From: Lachnospiraceae bacterium UBA7598
GTDB taxonomy: Bacteria; Bacillota; Clostridia; Lachnospirales; Lachnospiraceae
NCBI GenBank assembly: GCA_002474415.1
Contig: DLQV01000100.1
Coordinates: forward strand, 1-6,488
Reading direction: 5' to 3'
Length of the DNA stretch: 6,488 bases
Made by a program: the position numbers and the translations under genes. The notes under the pieces are model-generated. The model saw only the letters and a list, made by a program, of their open reading frames with translations, searched no databases and was not told the DNA's origin. Shown here in pieces: positions 5,314 to 6,488 of this stretch. Every line of letters begins with the position of its first letter. The first letter of the stretch is position 1.

Positions 5314-6322
5314 AAATAAACAGGATATTACCCGTGAGCAGCTTGCCCTTTTGATGGAAACAAACGATGCTGAGACCATTGCATTTCTTCATGCGCGGGC
5401 ACGTAAGCAAGCGGATGCCATATACGGAAAACAGGTGTTTATCCGTGGACTGATTGAATTTACCAATTACTGTAAGAATGACTGCATTTACTGTGGCATT
5501 CGAAAGAGCAACCACAAAGCGGACCGCTATCGTCTGACGGAGGAAGAGATTCTTTCTTGCTGTGCAAATGGGTATGAACTGGGATTTCGGACCTTTGTAC
5601 TGCAGGGTGGGGAAGATCCGTATTTTACGGATGATAAGATCTGTGCTCTGATATGGCAGATCAAGGCACAGTATCCGGATTGTGCAGTGACACTTTCCAT
5701 CGGAGAAAAAGAACATGCCAGCTATCAGGCATTTTTTGATGCCGGAGCGGACCGGTATCTGCTGCGTCACGAGACCGCAGACGAGGCACATTACGGAAAA
5801 CTGCATCCGGCAGAAATGTCCTGGAAGCATCGCATGGACTGTCTGTGGGATTTAAAAGAAATTGGTTATCAGGTGGGATGTGGATTTATGGTCGGTTCGC
5901 CGGAACAGACGGTGGATACCCTGTATGAAGATTTACAGTTTATCCGGAAACTGCAACCACATATGGTAGGCATCGGCCCATTTATTCCCCAGAAAGATAC
6001 CCCGTTTGGCGAAAAAAAGGCGGGAACAATGGAAGATACTCTGCGGCTTTTGTCCATCATAAGGCTGCTGCATCCGCATGTGCTGCTGCCATCGACAACC
6101 GCATTGGGGACGATTCATCCGCTGGGCAGGGAAAAAGGAATTCAGGCAGGGGCGAATGTTGTGATGCCGAATCTGTCCCCGGTAGCGGTACGGGAAAAAT
6201 ATAAATTATATGATAATAAAATCTGTACGGGAGATGAGGCAGCAGAGTGCCGGCACTGTATGGCGCGCCGTATGGAAAGTGTTGGATACAAAGTAGTCGT
6301 AAACCGCGGTGATTATCACTGA
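5285..6322 (+). CDS. hydE: [FeFe]-hydrogenase H-cluster radical SAM maturase HydE
   Basis: HydE is a cytoplasmic radical-SAM enzyme that acts with HydG and the scaffold HydF to build the 2Fe subcluster of the H-cluster. With ATG 5285 as start the protein has 345 residues, close to the family norm. The radical-SAM cluster motif C-x3-C-x2-C is at C63, C67 and C70 (NYCKNDCIYCGIR). Other hallmarks are LQGGEDP, LRHETA, GFMVGSPEQT, GIGPFIPQKDTPF and PSTTALGT. The C-terminal second-cluster cysteines, which only some family members keep, are present as C314, C322 and C325 (C-x7-C-x2-C). The frame extends to GTG 5264, with another ATG at 5279; none has a good ribosome binding site. ATG 5285 is chosen by comparison with the family N-terminus, and it overlaps the preceding gene by 29 nt, suggesting translational coupling. 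hydG follows after 34 nt. Confidence 0.96.
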   Translation: MLQQIITEIENKQDITREQLALLMETNDAETIAFLHARARKQADAIYGKQVFIRGLIEFTNYCKNDCIYCGIRKSNHKADRYRLTEEEILSCCANGYELGFRTFVLQGGEDPYFTDDKICALIWQIKAQYPDCAVTLSIGEKEHASYQAFFDAGADRYLLRHETADEAHYGKLHPAEMSWKHRMDCLWDLKEIGYQVGCGFMVGSPEQTVDTLYEDLQFIRKLQPHMVGIGPFIPQKDTPFGEKKAGTMEDTLRLLSIIRLLHPHVLLPSTTALGTIHPLGREKGIQAGANVVMPNLSPVAVREKYKLYDNKICTGDEAAECRHCMARRMESVGYKVVVNRGDYH

Positions 6323-6356
6323 TGAAGGAGAATACACAAGGAGGATAAAAGAAAAT

Positions 6357-6488
6357 ATGTATGACGTAAAATCATTAAAGGCAGACGAATTTATTTCGGA
6401 TGAGGAAATTAAAGAGACACTGGCATATGCAGATGCCAATAAAGATAATCTGGAACTGATCGATCAGATCATTGAAAAAGCAAAAAAG
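6357..6488 (+). CDS. hydG: [FeFe]-hydrogenase H-cluster radical SAM maturase HydG, N-terminal part
   Basis: The first 44 codons are present and the frame is still open at the window edge. HydG is the tyrosine-cleaving radical-SAM enzyme that supplies the Fe-bound CO and cyanide of the H-cluster. The visible N-terminus (MYDVKSLKADEFISDEEI, then ADANKDNLELIDQIIEKAKK) has the acidic helical pattern of HydG N-termini; its catalytic cysteine motif would lie beyond the window. AAGGAGG at 6338-6344 precedes ATG 6357 by 12 nt, somewhat long. Its place 34 nt after hydE supports the assignment, which otherwise rests on a short stretch. Confidence 0.85.
   Translation, partial: MYDVKSLKADEFISDEEIKETLAYADANKDNLELIDQIIEKAKK

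Noticed and set aside
5288..5830. 180-codon antisense open frame inside hydE
   Set aside because: hydE is clearly real in the other strand; the antisense translation shows no motif or initiation signal.
1..6488. CRISPR array, tRNA, rRNA, insertion sequence or phage attachment site
   Set aside because: I saw no regularly spaced repeats, no tRNA cloverleaf, no rRNA sequence, no transposase frame and no terminal inverted repeats with target duplications.

Overview
The window looks like chromosomal DNA of a strictly anaerobic, low-to-moderate GC Firmicute, most likely a Clostridia member of the Lachnospiraceae type. The reasons are strong AGGAGG-type ribosome binding sites, sigma-A-like promoters, a YkuD L,D-transpeptidase with peptidoglycan-binding repeats, and an [FeFe]-hydrogenase maturation cluster. 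The taxonomic call is inference from gene content and style, not from a marker gene.

Layout. Bases 1-74 hold the last 23 codons of an upstream gene. A soluble chemoreceptor-like coiled-coil protein follows on the + strand (130-1086) with its own promoter. It converges on a PAP2/Aur1-like membrane phosphatase on the - strand (1165-1875), and the two share a bidirectional hairpin terminator (1104-1142). The phosphatase is divergent from a membrane-anchored L,D-transpeptidase (2053-3663, TTG start). The 177-bp region between them holds both promoters and a perfect 14-bp palindrome in the phosphatase leader. Next is a LacI-family regulator (3764-4765), apparently with its own promoter and a possible self-operator.

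The right end is an [FeFe]-hydrogenase maturation operon: a TM1266-type small regulator (5047-5313), hydE (overlapping it, to 6322) and the first 44 codons of hydG (from 6357, running off the window). HydE and HydG are radical-SAM enzymes that help build the 2Fe subcluster of the hydrogenase H-cluster.

The most interesting part is the 281-nt gap between the LacI gene and this operon. A strong intrinsic terminator (4986-5018) ends only 28 nt before the first start codon. Upstream of it the leader can be paired by hand into a 12-bp stem closing an aptamer-sized element. The 3' strand of that stem (4918-4929) can instead pair for 10 bp with the 5' arm of the terminator (4989-4998). This is the classical mutually exclusive antiterminator/terminator layout of a riboswitch or protein-dependent attenuator. 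I recognise no known riboswitch class in it. It is a candidate undescribed leader controlling hydrogenase maturation; the pairings were found by eye and not by folding or covariation analysis. A simpler alternative is a LacI-gene terminator with the hyd promoter embedded in it.
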